A stretch of 64,000 nt of DNA from Palsa-504 sp963739615 (GTDB lineage: Bacteria; Actinomycetota; Actinomycetes; Streptosporangiales; Streptosporangiaceae), in the NCBI GenBank assembly GCA_963739615.1, contig CAVUBD010000030.1, positions 62,001 through 126,000 on the forward strand, given 5' to 3'. Numbering within the stretch: the stretch's first letter is position 1; each line of letters begins with the position of its first letter. The notes under the pieces are model-generated. The model ran no database searches. It was not told where the DNA came from and worked only from the letters and a program-made list of their open reading frames with translations. Positions 52,561 through 62,042 of this stretch are shown here, piece after piece. A program made the translations under genes and the position numbers.

Positions 52561-53759
52561 CTCCCTCAGCGCCAAGGGCCTGCCTCAGCGTCGCCAGCAA
52601 CGCGGCCCGGCGCGGGTCAGCGGCCGGGAACAGTTGCCAGCGCCGCGGTGGCCTCCCCGCTGAGCATGCCCTGTGCCACCCACAGCGTGGCCCGGTGGCA
52701 AACAACTACGCCGTCCCCGCCGCCGGGGCAAAGAGCACCAGGGTCAGGACGGCCGGACCGAGCCCGATCGCGATCACCACGCGCCGGCCCAGCGGTTAGA
52801 CAACTGCCCGAAGATCTAGCCGTAACGTTGCAGGTCAGAGACAACGGCAAGGTATTGGAACCTTATACGCTCTCACAACGAGAAGTTTCTCACCGACCCC
52901 GCGCCAAGACGCCCCTTTAGCGGCAAAGCACCAGCTTGCGATCCAGTCGAACCACCCACCCCTCTGCGCTGAACGGTCGCGTGTCCCTGTCTCATCCCGA
53001 ACCCGATTTTCCGGGAGCGCGTGAAAAACGGCCCCGAAAACCGGATTTCTGTAGTAGCGGACAATGCGGTGACACGCGGGGCCAGCCCGCCCATGACAGA
53101 CCTTTCTGACAGCGCAATGCGCTGCCCGACAGGCAGGCATGCCCTCATCGGGCTGCCCGCTGGCACCGGGCGCTTGTGCGACGGTGGCGCGTGCCGCGCG
53201 GCGCGCGCCACCGTGCTCCCTTCGCGGTGCCCGGCCCGGGGCTGGCCTGCCTCGTGCCGCCTCGCTCCTTGCGGGGCGGGTACCGGCCCGTATCGGCCCG
53301 TGGCTCGGGGCCGGGTGTCAAGCCCGCCCCGGCGCCGGGCCGGGCGGACTTGACGTGGCGGGGGAGTGGAGGGTGGATGCCTGCGGTCCCGGGCGGCAGG
53401 CCAGCCCGCCCCGCCGGCCGGCATCCGGGCCGGGCGCCTCCACCCCCGGCAACGGCGAGGGCGCGCACGAGGTCACCGCCCGGGACCACCCCGCGCCCGG
53501 CCCTGCCTGCCTTCCCCTCCGGCAGGGCCGGGCCGCCCGCCAGCCCCCGCCCCGCCGCGCAGCCCGCCCGCGGGGCCTTTCGCTCTTCTCCCCGTCCCCA
53601 GGCCCGGCCGTCCCGGGCGGTCGCCTGCCGTCGCCGGCCGGGCGGGGGCCGGACTTGACGCGGCGGGCGGAGCGGAGCGTCCGTCGTCGCGGACCCACGG
53701 ACGGGCCGCCCCCGGGAACGCCAACCGCTCCCGGCCGGCCCGCCGCCACCCCGGACGGA
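52561..53759. other. Very GC-rich gap between the CHAT operon and the integrase module
   Basis: Long frames on both strands reflect base composition, not genes. A minus-strand piece at about 52708-52785 encodes RRVVIAIGLGPAVLTLVLFA then PAAGTA stop, a possible end of a small membrane protein. Upstream of the excisionase the sequence is dominated by CGGGCCGGC-type tracts. No tRNA or clear attachment core was found. Confidence 0.4.
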
Positions 53760-53975
53760 GAACCCGGAACCCCGGGCGACCCGCTGCTGACGATCGAGGA
53801 GGTGATCGCCGAGCTGCGGGTGTCGCGGGCCGCGTTCTACCGCTGGCGGCGGCAGGGAGCCGGCCCGGCGGTGGTGCGGCTGCCGGGCGGCGGGGTGCGG
53901 GTCCGGCGCAGCGCGCTCAGCCAGTGGCTGCGCCGCCTGGAAGGGGACACGCCAGACGACAGGAGCAAGGAGCAG
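53760..53975 (+). CDS. xis: Excisionase-type HTH protein
   Basis: DPLLTIEEVIAELRVSRAAF, then YRWRRQGAGPAVVRLPGGGV and RVRRSALSQWLRRLE form the helix-turn-helix (HTH_17/MerR-like) of actinomycete Xis proteins, which direct excision with the neighbouring integrase. The start codon is unclear: the frame is open far upstream through GC-rich DNA with no good ATG or GTG. No stop separates it from the integrase frame, so a Xis-Int fusion is possible, though ATG 53976 has its own AAGGAG site. Confidence 0.7.
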
Positions 53976-55124
53976 ATGGACAGTTACGACGTCAGGTTCT
54001 GGGACATCAAGAGGCTCGGCAGCGGCACCGGGGCCCGGTTCCGGGTCCGCTGGGCGGTCGACGGGCGCGAGCACTGCAAGTCGTTCAAGGCCCGCCCGCT
54101 GGCCGACGGGTTCCTCGACGGCCTGAAGGACGCGGTCCGCGACCGGCGGCCCTTCAGCCCGCGCACCGGCCTGCCCGAAGCCGAAACGACCGAGGGCGAG
54201 ATGATCACCTGGTACGAGCACGCCCGCGCCTACACCGAGGCCAAGTGGGGCAACCTGGCCCCGGTCTCGCGCCGGTCGGTCGCCGAGGCCCTGGTCACCG
54301 TCACCATCGCCCTCACGGCCAAGGAGCCGGGCGCACCCGAGCCGCAAGGTGCTGCGGCAGGCGCTGTTCGGCTGGGCGTTCAACCCCGCCACCCGCGACA
54401 CCGACCCGCCGCCCGAAGATCGCCGCCGCCCTCGACTGGGCCGAACGCGCCTCGCTGCCGGTCGCCGAGCTGGAAGACACCGCGACGGTGCGGCTCGCGC
54501 TTGCCGCCTGCGCCAGGACCCTGACCGGGAAGGCGGCGGCCGGGTCGACGCAGCGGCGCAAGCGGTCGGTGTTCTACAACGCCCTCGGCTACGCCGTCGA
54601 GCAGGGCCACCTCGCCTCCAACCCGGTCGACCGCATCCAGTGGACCACCCCCGCCGTCGCCGCGAGCGTCGACCGGCGCGTCGTGGTCAGCCCCGCCCAG
54701 GCCCGCAACCTGCTTGCCGCCGTCCGGGCACTGAGCGGCCGGGGGCAGCACCTGGAAGCCTTCTTCGCCTGCCTGTACTACGCCGCACTGCGCCCCTCGG
54801 AGGCGGTCATGCTCCGCGAGAGCGACCTGCACCTGCCGAAGAAGGGCTGGGGCAGGATCGACCTCGCCGCCTCCGCATCCCGCGCGGGCACGGCCTGGAC
54901 CGACGACGGCACCGCGCGGCAGGAACGCGGCCTGAAGCACCGCGCCGACCACGAGACCAGGACCATCCCCATCCCGCCCGAACTCGTCCGGCTGCTGCGC
55001 GCCCACATCAAGAGGTACGGCACCACCCCCGACGGGCGGATCTTCCAGACCGCCCGGGGCGGCATCCTCCAGGACTCCGGCTACAACGAGGTCTGGACCG
55101 AGGCCCGCAAGAAGGCCCTCACCC
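53976..55124 (+). pseudogene. int: Tyrosine integrase of an actinomycete integrative element, frameshifted and truncated by an IS
   Basis: MDSYDVRFWDIKRLGSGTGA, then a SAM-like core-binding region, frame changes at about 54340 (before KVLRQALFGWAFNPATRDTD) and 54410 (before KIAAALDWAERASLPVAELE), and the catalytic domain start with ALRPSEAV holding the first Arg. The remaining catalytic residues (HxxR and the Tyr nucleophile) should follow LQDSGYNEVWTEARKKALTP but are replaced by an IS at 55125. It resembles pSAM2/SLP1-type integrases. The element can no longer excise by itself. Confidence 0.8.
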
Positions 55125-56286
55125 CCCGTGGGGTGCAGAAATGCGATCGGACCTCGCATCGACATCGGCGGGCGTCCGGGATCATGGTCTGATGATGCTG
55201 TCCTTCCTGTATCTGCTCGTGTGCCGACTGACGGCCCTGCTGACCTGGCGATCCCGCAGCCACGCCGCCAAGGAACTTGAGATTCTCGTGCTGCAACATC
55301 AGGTCGCGGTGCTACGCCGCCAGGTGAAGCGGGTCGAGTACCGGCGGGCGGACCGGGCGCTGCTCGCCTTGCTGAGCCGGGCGCTGCCCCGGTCGGCGTG
55401 GCGGTCGTTCCTGGTCACGCCGGAGACGTTGCTGCGCTGGCATCGGGCGATGGTCACCCGCAAATGGACCCAGCCGCGCAGCCCCGGCCGCCCGCCGCTG
55501 CCGGCGAGCACGGTCGAGTTGATCGTGCGGCTGGCGCAGGAGAATCCGAGGTGGGGCTACCAGCGTCTGCAAGGTGAGCTCCGCAAGCTCGGGATCACCG
55601 TGTCGGCGACGAGTATCCGCGCCGTACTGCGGCGCCATCACCTGCCGCCGGCACCGCGACGGGCATCGGCGAGCTGGCGGGCGTTCCTGCGGGCGCAGGC
55701 GGCCGGCATCCTCGCGACCGACTTCTTCACCGTCGAGACAGTGCTGCTCAAGACGCTGTACGTCCTGTTCGTGATCGAGATCGGCACCCGCCGGGTCCGC
55801 CTGGCCGGCGTCACCGGCCATCCCAGCGGGCCATGGATGACTCAGCAGGCCCGGGAGCTGTCGATGTCGCTGGCGAAGGACGGGCGCGCGCCACGGTTCC
55901 TCATCCGCGACCGGGACACCAAGTTCGTCGCCGCTTCGACGCCGTGTTCACCGCCGATGGCACCGACATCATCCGGACCCCTATCGCAGCGCCGAACGCG
56001 AATGCGTACGCCGAGCGATGGGTGTCCAGCGCACGCTCCGAGTGCCTGGACTGGCTCCTGATCCGCAGCGAACGGCACCTCGTCCGCGTTATCGCCGAGT
56101 ACATCGAGCACTACAACCACGCCCGGCCGCATCGCAGCCGCGACCTCCGACCGCCGTGCTCGAGCGCTGCGGGTCCTCCACCGCCTACGGCAGCTCAGCG
56201 CATTCGTCGCCGGGACCGGCTCGGCGGGCTGATCCACGAATACGAGCTCGCTGCAGCGTGACGATCGAATACTTGCACCCCACGGG
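55125..56286 (+). mobile_element. IS3-type (single-ORF, rve) insertion sequence
   Basis: Terminal inverted repeats CCCGTGGGGTGCA (55125-55137) and TGCACCCCACGGG (56274-56286) are exact over 13 bp, and CGATCG occurs at similar depth in both ends. Length is 1162 bp. It interrupts the integrase gene. No target duplication could be identified, and the missing integrase C-terminus is not found on the right side, so a deletion followed insertion. Confidence 0.75.
55192..56261 (+). pseudogene. Integrase-core (DDE) transposase, frameshifted
   Basis: From ATG 55192: LEILVLQHQVAVLRRQVKRV, an HTH_Tnp region (LIVRLAQENPRWGYQRLQGE), and the DDE core with ATDFFTVET (first Asp), RDRDTKF (second Asp) and NAYAERWVSSARSECLDW (Glu). 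A base is missing near 55935 (DTKFVA to FDAVFTADGTDII), placing the catalytic Glu in another frame. Single-ORF members of this group are frequent in actinomycetes. Confidence 0.8.
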
Positions 56287-56430
56287 CTGCCGGGGCGCCG
56301 CGCCGTCCAGGCCGGTGCCGCAGCGGCGGCACTGCGCCGCCACTCCCCGCACTGGCGTAACGCCCGATCACGCGCCACCCGTGAATGGACACGGCAGATC
56401 TGGTCCTCCAAACCGCAATAATCCGGGAGA

Positions 56431-56682
56431 TCATCGCCCCAGCTGGCTGGCGCTCTCCCTGAGTGCGGCGAGCGCCTGGGTGCGGCCCTGAGCCCGCCAC
56501 CAGCTGCGTGCGGCGGCGTGCGCCTGCCGCTCGCTGGTCGGCTGGACCGGCAACTCGTGCTCGAGCACCTTGCTATCGAACTGAGGCTCGTAAGGCCGCC
56601 CGGCAAGCGCCCACACGGTCAGGTGGCGCTGCCAGTTCCAGTCCACGGCGAACCCCGCCGGATCGGCCAGCACCACCGTCAT
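56431..56682 (-). CDS. Hypothetical 83-residue protein
   Basis: MTVVLADPAGFAVDWNWQRH, LTVWALAGRPYEPQFDSKVL and a helical tail. Coding-like composition but no recognised family. It lies just right of the IS3-type element and may be cargo of the integrated element or the end of a longer gene. Confidence 0.4.
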   Translation of the reverse strand: MTVVLADPAGFAVDWNWQRHLTVWALAGRPYEPQFDSKVLEHELPVQPTSERQAHAAARSWWRAQGRTQALAALRESASQLGR

Positions 56683-56993
56683 GCCGCACTCCCATGAGGA
56701 AAAGACCGATTATCCCGAACGGCCGGGGTGCCTCCAGCGCCCGGCGATTCCGGCCCGCGGTGGTTACGGCGCGAGACTGCAGGCACCGTCTTTCCAGCCA
56801 AGGCGCGATTCTGCGCCATGTGACCAGCTTACCGGAGGCCTTGCGAACCCCAAAGAGACAGACGTGGACGCCCGTCCTGATCAACGATGCCAACGCCATC
56901 AATGAATAACGCCCGGGTGCGCGTGCGCGTCGATTGTGTAGGGTGTTTGGCGGCGCGTAGGGCACGGAACGTCCAACTACGCGCATTCTAGGT

Positions 56994-57113
56994 TCACTCG
57001 ATGGCTCGCTGGTTCGTCGCACGTGCGATGCGGATGAGCTGCCTGATCGCAACGCTGAGTCTGATGACCGAGACCACCAATCCGGCCAGGCTGATCCAGT
57101 CTCCCGCCCTCAT
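56994..57113 (-). pseudogene. N-terminal membrane-helix fragment
   Basis: MRAGDWISLAGLVVSVIRLS, then VAIRQLIRIARATNQRAIE and a stop. It looks like the first helix and start of the cytoplasmic coil of actinobacterial one-helix proteins of unknown function. The remainder is missing. Confidence 0.45.
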
Positions 57114-57481
57114 CTTCACTAGGTCCTCGGCCCTGATCACCGACAAGGGAAGGGCGACATTTACATTGTTCCTCTGCGACACCACCTTGTTCGCCGAACG
57201 TGACCTCCCCTTCGGCTACCGAACGTGACCTTCGCACCAGGGCGGATGCCCTTGCCGTCAGGTTGCTGCCATGATCTACCACGCATGTAGGGGATCGTGG
57301 CCAACACTTCGGACGGAATCCCAGCATGATCAATATCAATGTGGCGCTAGAGCGGGCGGTGTGGGAGATGTCCACGGGGCCGTCCGTTAACGATACCCGA
57401 AATGGGAGCGACCGGGAAATACCACTTCACGACGGTTACTACGTCCTAGTGCCAACTAAAAAGCGTGCACCATCTTGTACG
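57114..57481. other. Lower-GC stretch left of the composite element
   Basis: A plus-strand frame from ATG 57326 (MININVALERAVWEMSTGPS, REIPLHDGYYVLVPTKKR) ends inside the element end at 57508. It may be the interrupted 5' part of an insertion target, but rejoining the flanks does not restore its frame to the sequence right of the element. Nothing else is seen. Confidence 0.35.
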
Positions 57482-57491
57482 GGGTACGGGG
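57482..57491. repeat. Left copy of 10-bp target-site duplication
   Basis: GGGTACGGGG directly precedes the left end of the IS4-type element and is repeated exactly at 60743-60752 after the right end. IS4 elements usually make 9-12 bp duplications. Confidence 0.65.
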
Positions 57492-57656
57492 CAACGCCAT
57501 TGAGTTAAGGGATTTGTGGGCCGCTGGGCTTGGTGTCCGTTTTCGCTGGCTCGTCAGCGTGTCGCCTCTGTGTCCGGTGTTGTGGTGTTCGCCGTGTCGC
57601 GCCGGGGCCCGCTTCGAGCGCGGCGTGCTGGTCGAGCGCCATGATCAGGCCGCCGC

Positions 57657-57960
57657 GTGAGCGTCATCGCGGCCGAGCCGGTCTTCACCCGCCGGCTGCC
57701 CCTGGTGCCGCTGGGCGCCGAGCACGCCGACGAGATGGCCGCCGTGCTGGCTGGCCCGGATCTGTACATCTTCACCCGCGGGGAACCCGCCCACGCCGCG
57801 GGAGTTGCCTGCACGCTGCCAACGCTGGATCGGCGGCACAACCCGGCAGACCACCCGGCCCCCAGGGACCGTCAGCCGTCAGCTGGACCTGGGCACAGAC
57901 GCATGGACCGGTGCTGCCGCCGTCCGGGCCAGCCGGCGACTGACACTGTCCGGGGCCGTC
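57657..57960 (+). pseudogene. GNAT acetyltransferase, N-terminal fragment
   Basis: GTG 57657 gives SVIAAEPVFTRRLPLVPLGA then EHADEMAAVLAGPDLYIFTR and GEP, the typical start of RimJ/RimL-like GNAT enzymes. After about 57790 the frame is lost; another frame gives ARCQRWIGG, the next conserved piece, and then homology ends. The acetyl-CoA site is missing. Confidence 0.6.
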
Positions 57961-57988
57961 CGGTGCCCGCGCAGCGCCCAATCAAAGG

Positions 57989-58627
57989 CTACGTAGGCGT
58001 GGAAGCCTTCCGAGCCAGGATCCAGGTGTAGGAGATGTCCGTTTCGGCCTCTGTCTGGGTTCTCAGAGCGGTCTTCTCGATGTCAAACCCGGCTTCGCGG
58101 ACGAGCTGGCGAGTGGCGTCGGCGCTGAACATGCTGAAATACATGTCAACTCCCAGCCATTGCGCCACGGTGCCGGGCTCGTCGAGGTCTTCGATGCTCA
58201 GCAGGAGCAGGCCGTCAGGCCGCAGCCAGCGGCGAAGGCGTCCGAGGAGATCCCGGTGCTCGTCCCGGGGGATGTGGTCGAAGGTATAGAGGGAAATGAT
58301 CGCGTCGAAGTGCCCGGCCGGGAAGGTGACCGTACGCGCGTCGGAGCAGACGAACTCAGCGTCCGGGACATTCCGGGCAGCCTGCTGGATATGTTCCGGG
58401 GAAATGTCGACCCCGGTTACGCGGTACCGGCTCGCAAGTTCCGCGGCCACGGGAACACCGGCCGCGCAGCCCAGGTCGAGAACAGCCGCGCCGGGCCGCA
58501 GCCTCCTGGTCAGCTCTGCGATCCACTCAGTGCGCGGCCAGCGGGCGCTGTCATGCTCCAGCGCCCGATACCGGGCCGCGACCCTGTCGTAGCCAGTTCG
58601 CACGATCTCGCCGGGGTCGCGTGTCAT
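57989..58627 (-). CDS. Class I SAM-dependent methyltransferase
   Basis: 212 residues from ATG 58627. Motif I VLDLGCAAGVPVAAELA, the acidic loop VTGVDISPEHI, motif II region FVCSDARTVTFPAGHFDAII, and motif III LRPDGLLLLSIE are intact. It matches the Methyltransf_11/25 type acting on small molecules. It appears complete and lies inside the IS4-type element, antisense to the transposase. Confidence 0.85.
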   Translation of the reverse strand: MTRDPGEIVRTGYDRVAARYRALEHDSARWPRTEWIAELTRRLRPGAAVLDLGCAAGVPVAAELASRYRVTGVDISPEHIQQAARNVPDAEFVCSDARTVTFPAGHFDAIISLYTFDHIPRDEHRDLLGRLRRWLRPDGLLLLSIEDLDEPGTVAQWLGVDMYFSMFSADATRQLVREAGFDIEKTALRTQTEAETDISYTWILARKASTPT

Positions 58628-58859
58628 GGCCGGGAGTTTAACGCCGGGCCTGGAGCGTTCTGCCGCTCAGTCTGGATCGGCTGGAGGAACGCTTCGATGC
58701 AGACGGCGCGTCGGCCTGGCCCGCAAGGATCGAGCGCATCTAAGCCACAGCCACAGGTCTTGACTATTTCTCGTCGCGGTGCCGCGGGCAATTGACCTGT
58801 TCTGAGGCGGCTCCTGGTAAGAGGACTGGTGTCGAGTCAGTCCGTGCCTGGAGCCGTGT

Positions 58860-60548
58860 ATGGAGTTCTATCCTGTTTTCCCTGCTGACGCTATCGGTGC
58901 GGAGCGTGGTGCCGATGGCGCGCCGACGGGGGTCGTCGCGATCCGGCCCGCTGACCTGCGCCGTCCCGGCGGAGACGGGGCATCGGCGCTGGTGGCCGGG
59001 ACCGGCGCGGTGCGCACGGGCGAGGACCTGGTGTTCTGCCATCAGGTGGCGGTGGCGCCGGCGGTGGTCCGCCGGGGCGGGGCGGTGCAGGCGGCCGGCT
59101 GGCTTCCTGATCACGTGACGCTCGGAATGCTGGAGGCGTGCCTGCCCGCGGGCGAGTTCGAGGAGCTGGTGGAGGATTTCGGCTGCTGGGAGCGGCGGCA
59201 GCGGCTGCTGCCGGCGGCGATGGCGGTCCGGCTGCTGATCGCGGCGGCGCTGATCCCTGACGGGGATATTCCGGAGGTGATCCACCGGATCGCCGGGCTG
59301 CTGGAGCTGCTGCCGTGGGCGCGGCGCTGGCACGCGCCGGGCACCGAGGCGCTGACCCGCCGCCTGGACCTGATCCCCGCTGAGCTGTTCGAGGCGCTGT
59401 TCTGGCGGGTCGCCGGGCCGGTCACCGGGCCGGATGGGCCGGGGATGACCTGGCGCGGGCACCTGGTGTGCTCGCTGGACGGGTTCCAGGTCGCCGTCCC
59501 CGATACCGACGCGAACCGGGAGTATTTCGGGTCGTCGGGCACGGCGGACAACACCGCGCCGTTCCCGCAGGCCCGAGCCGTGCTCGCGACCGCGGCCGGG
59601 ACCCGCGGCACGCTGGGCCTGGAGTCCGGGCCGTCGGCGGCCGGAGAGCAGACCCTGACCCGCCGGATGGCCAGGCACCACCCGGAGGTCTTCGCCGCCG
59701 GCAGGCTCTTCCTTATCGACCGGAACTTCCCCGGGTTCGAGCTGATCAAGGAGATCCGCGCGGCGGGCGCCCAGCTGCTGATGCGGATGAAATCCAACGT
59801 GGTCCTGCCGCTGCTGGAGGCGCTGCCGGACGGCTCCTACCGGTCGTACCTGGCCGGCCGCGACTGCTGCATCCCGCTGCGGGTGATCGAGTACGACGTC
59901 ACCGTCCCCGGCCGCGGCGGCCCGGAGGAGGAGATGTTCGCGCTGGCCACCACGCTGACCGACTGGCAGCGATACCCTGCCGGAGAGCTGGCCGGGTTGT
60001 ACCCGCGCCGGTGGGGCGCCTCGGAGACCACGATCGGGCAGGACAAATCCGCGATCACCGGCGCCGGGCCGTCCACCGGGCCGATCCTGCGCTCGGGCAC
60101 CCCGCACCAGGTCACCCAGGAGATGTGGGCCTGGACCACCGCCACCCAGCTGCTGCGCATCCACGGCGCCCGCGCCGCCGCCGGGCAGCACGCTCCCGGG
60201 CCGCACGCCACGCCGCCCGCCCCGGACCGGGTGCCGTTCACCCTGACCCGCCGCGAGGCCGTCCGCGCGATGACCCAGACCCTCGCGCCCGCCACCCTGC
60301 CCGGCGCGCTGGCCGCCGCGGCCGGGCGCGCCAACCGCCGCATCCTGGCCAGCCTGCTTCCCGTCCGGCCGCCGCGCCACCGCGAGCGCCGCGTCAAGAC
60401 CCGCCCGCAATTCCACCCCGCTGGCGGCAGGCGCGTCCCGGCCAGCACAGGCCCCGCCGAGATCACCATCTGGCACGCCGGGCAGATCACCTACGCCGAC
60501 GGGCACACCGAGCCAGCCGCCAGCGCACTCAGCGGCAACACGTCCTAG
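58860..60548 (+). CDS. IS4-type transposase
   Basis: 562 residues. The N-terminal domain is the IS4 type (LEACLPAGEFEELVEDFGCW, ERRQRLLPAAMAVRLLIAAA). The DDE core shows SLDGFQVAVPDT (first Asp), LFLIDRNFPGFELIKEI (second Asp) and RWGASETTIGQDKSAITGAG (Glu). The frame is unbroken, so it may be active. A truncated relative lies at 43936. Confidence 0.87.
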   Translation: MEFYPVFPADAIGAERGADGAPTGVVAIRPADLRRPGGDGASALVAGTGAVRTGEDLVFCHQVAVAPAVVRRGGAVQAAGWLPDHVTLGMLEACLPAGEFEELVEDFGCWERRQRLLPAAMAVRLLIAAALIPDGDIPEVIHRIAGLLELLPWARRWHAPGTEALTRRLDLIPAELFEALFWRVAGPVTGPDGPGMTWRGHLVCSLDGFQVAVPDTDANREYFGSSGTADNTAPFPQARAVLATAAGTRGTLGLESGPSAAGEQTLTRRMARHHPEVFAAGRLFLIDRNFPGFELIKEIRAAGAQLLMRMKSNVVLPLLEALPDGSYRSYLAGRDCCIPLRVIEYDVTVPGRGGPEEEMFALATTLTDWQRYPAGELAGLYPRRWGASETTIGQDKSAITGAGPSTGPILRSGTPHQVTQEMWAWTTATQLLRIHGARAAAGQHAPGPHATPPAPDRVPFTLTRREAVRAMTQTLAPATLPGALAAAAGRANRRILASLLPVRPPRHRERRVKTRPQFHPAGGRRVPASTGPAEITIWHAGQITYADGHTEPAASALSGNTS

Positions 60549-60742
60549 CAGGCACGACACCGTCCCCCGACCCGGAAGGAGGCAGCTGACCGCCCGGCCC
60601 GTGGAACCGGCGCCCAGCCCGGAGCGACATCCGGGCCATCACCATGCCCGCCCGCACCAGTACAACAGTCAGACAAGAATAAACGGCACCATCAACCTCA
60701 TATACCCCAGAAGCCATCTAACACCTAAAAGCGATGCCGTTG

Positions 60743-60752
60743 GGGTACGGGG
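60743..60752. repeat. Right copy of 10-bp target-site duplication
   Basis: GGGTACGGGG, identical to 57482-57491, immediately follows the inward-facing right end GATGCCGTTG of the IS4-type element. Confidence 0.65.
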
Positions 60753-60753
60753 G

Positions 60754-61262
60754 CTGGCCGGTGTGTTCAGTGTCTGCCGTTCCGGTTCCGCTTTGCAGGA
60801 TCAAACGTCGAGCGGATCGGCGCAGATGGCAATACTCCCCCTTATAGGCTTACTTCCTCTTTAGATTTCGCGGCAGGCGTAGATCGGGAGACTGTTATCC
60901 GAGACGCCTTTCCGCCGCCGGACTTGTCAATTGCTGTGGAAGGTCCAATCACATCCTTGCTGCGTCCGCGCTGGCGGGCAATGGAGGAAGGCAAGGAGTT
61001 GCTGACGGCGGGTGCCTACTGGCTCCTGACGCAGATTGAGAAGGCTTTTGGGCTAGGAACTCAGGCGGCAGCCAAGACCCTTAATCTCTCAGATAATGTG
61101 CTTCGACGGCTTCGGCAGTTGGCCACCGTTGACGACCCGGTATTGGGGGCGCAAGGCGGCCAGTGATCGTCGTCAGCTCACGCCTGAAGAGCTCGGGTGG
61201 CTTAGCGCAGTCGGCCCAGTGCTGATGCGGCGAGTTATGGAACATGAGGCGGATGTTTTCTG
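60754..61262 (+). pseudogene. 5'-truncated, frameshifted gene of unknown function
   Basis: Right after the IS4 element an open frame without start reads GSNVERIGADGNTPPYRLTS, SLDFAAGVDRETVIRDAFPP and EEGKELLTAGAYWLLTQIEK, ending at 61166. One extra G in a G5 run near 61147 breaks it; in the other frame it continues SDRRQLTPEELGWLSAVGPV and LMRRVMEHEADVF to about 61262. GC content is lower than elsewhere. No family recognised; the IS or a deletion removed the N-terminus. Confidence 0.55.
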
Positions 61263-61774
61263 TGCCATGCCTTACTCCTTCTTTTTCCGCTGGGAGGCTC
61301 AAGCAGTGCCTGGGTGTACGCTGCGGTTGCCTTGGACAGCTCATTCGTTGTTTTGTCGAGCTTACTGAGAATCTCGTTGGTGTTGGGAGTCTCGGAGCGA
61401 CTATACCCGATAACCACTCCTGAGAGGAGGATAGCAATTATGGTGATGAGGATCAGCCCCCCAACTTCATACGGGAAGAGATACACGTTCCATGTGTATG
61501 CCCAGCTCCAGCCATTGTCGGTAAGGATGTACTGGAGCCATAGGAAGCTGGTTACCAGTCCGAAGCCGCTTCCGAGGGCTACCAGGCAGATAAGGAGGAT
61601 TCCGAAAGCGATGATGACGAATTTACCAACCCGGGCCAGGGCTGAGCTTTTTTCCTGAAGGCGCTTTGCCGTGTACTCGGCGACTTTTTGTACAGCGCCT
61701 CCAGCAGCGAGGATGACGATGATAGCTGCTCCGAACGCGGTAAACGCTGTGTAGGCGCCAAACAGCGAGTTCAT
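61235..61774 (-). CDS. Three-helix membrane protein with coiled tail
   Basis: 179 residues from ATG 61774 (MNSLFGAYTAFTAFGAAIIV). Helices near 8-28, 45-72 and 98-122, then a short coiled segment with ILSKLDKTTNELSKATAAYT and a basic end. Lower GC than the rest of the window suggests recent acquisition. The frame is open upstream to the ISAs1-type element, so a longer original N-terminus is possible. Convergent with the broken gene at 60754. Function unknown. Confidence 0.55.
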   Translation of the reverse strand: MNSLFGAYTAFTAFGAAIIVILAAGGAVQKVAEYTAKRLQEKSSALARVGKFVIIAFGILLICLVALGSGFGLVTSFLWLQYILTDNGWSWAYTWNVYLFPYEVGGLILITIIAILLSGVVIGYSRSETPNTNEILSKLDKTTNELSKATAAYTQALLEPPSGKRRSKAWHRKHPPHVP

Positions 61775-62042
61775 CGTCGCTGTCTGTTGTGTGGTCGGAA
61801 CCAGGGTCCCGGCAAAGTAAATGTGACGGTGGGTGACTAGCTGAAGCCCGGGATCGGTCACGTTGTGTGATTGCCTTTCCCGGGTGTTTTCTGGTGGCCG
61901 GGCAGTCTGCCGGTATCGGGCGGGCGGGGCGGGTGTGCCGGGAGTGTTCGCGGGGTCCGGGATGTCCGTGCGGGGAAAATGAGGCGAACCTGGCGGGATA
62001 GGGCGTGTCGTGCGGGTGATGCGCAACGGAGCCCCGGTAGGA

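Larger units (their letters stand above)
57492..60742 (+). mobile_element. IS4-type element of 3.25 kb carrying a methyltransferase
   Basis: The left end CAACGCCATTGAGTTAA and the right end (read inward CAACGGCATCGCTTTTA) match at 9 of the first 11 bases, and a 10-bp duplication flanks them. The left end also resembles the end of the related copy at 44601. Inside are a GNAT remnant, an antisense methyltransferase and the transposase. IS4 elements normally hold only the transposase, so the left 1.3 kb would be passenger DNA. Confidence 0.6.

Noticed and set aside
53139..53759. Long N-terminal extension of the excisionase frame
   Set aside because: Pro/Arg/Gly-rich translation in all frames of very GC-rich DNA, with no conserved part before the HTH.
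52561..57480. tRNA gene or attachment site expected near an integrase
   Set aside because: I found no cloverleaf-like sequence or repeated att core; it may lie outside the window.
58764..60560. 598-codon frame antisense to the IS4 transposase
   Set aside because: Low-complexity Gly/Arg/Pro protein with no motif; the sense frame has the DDE residues.
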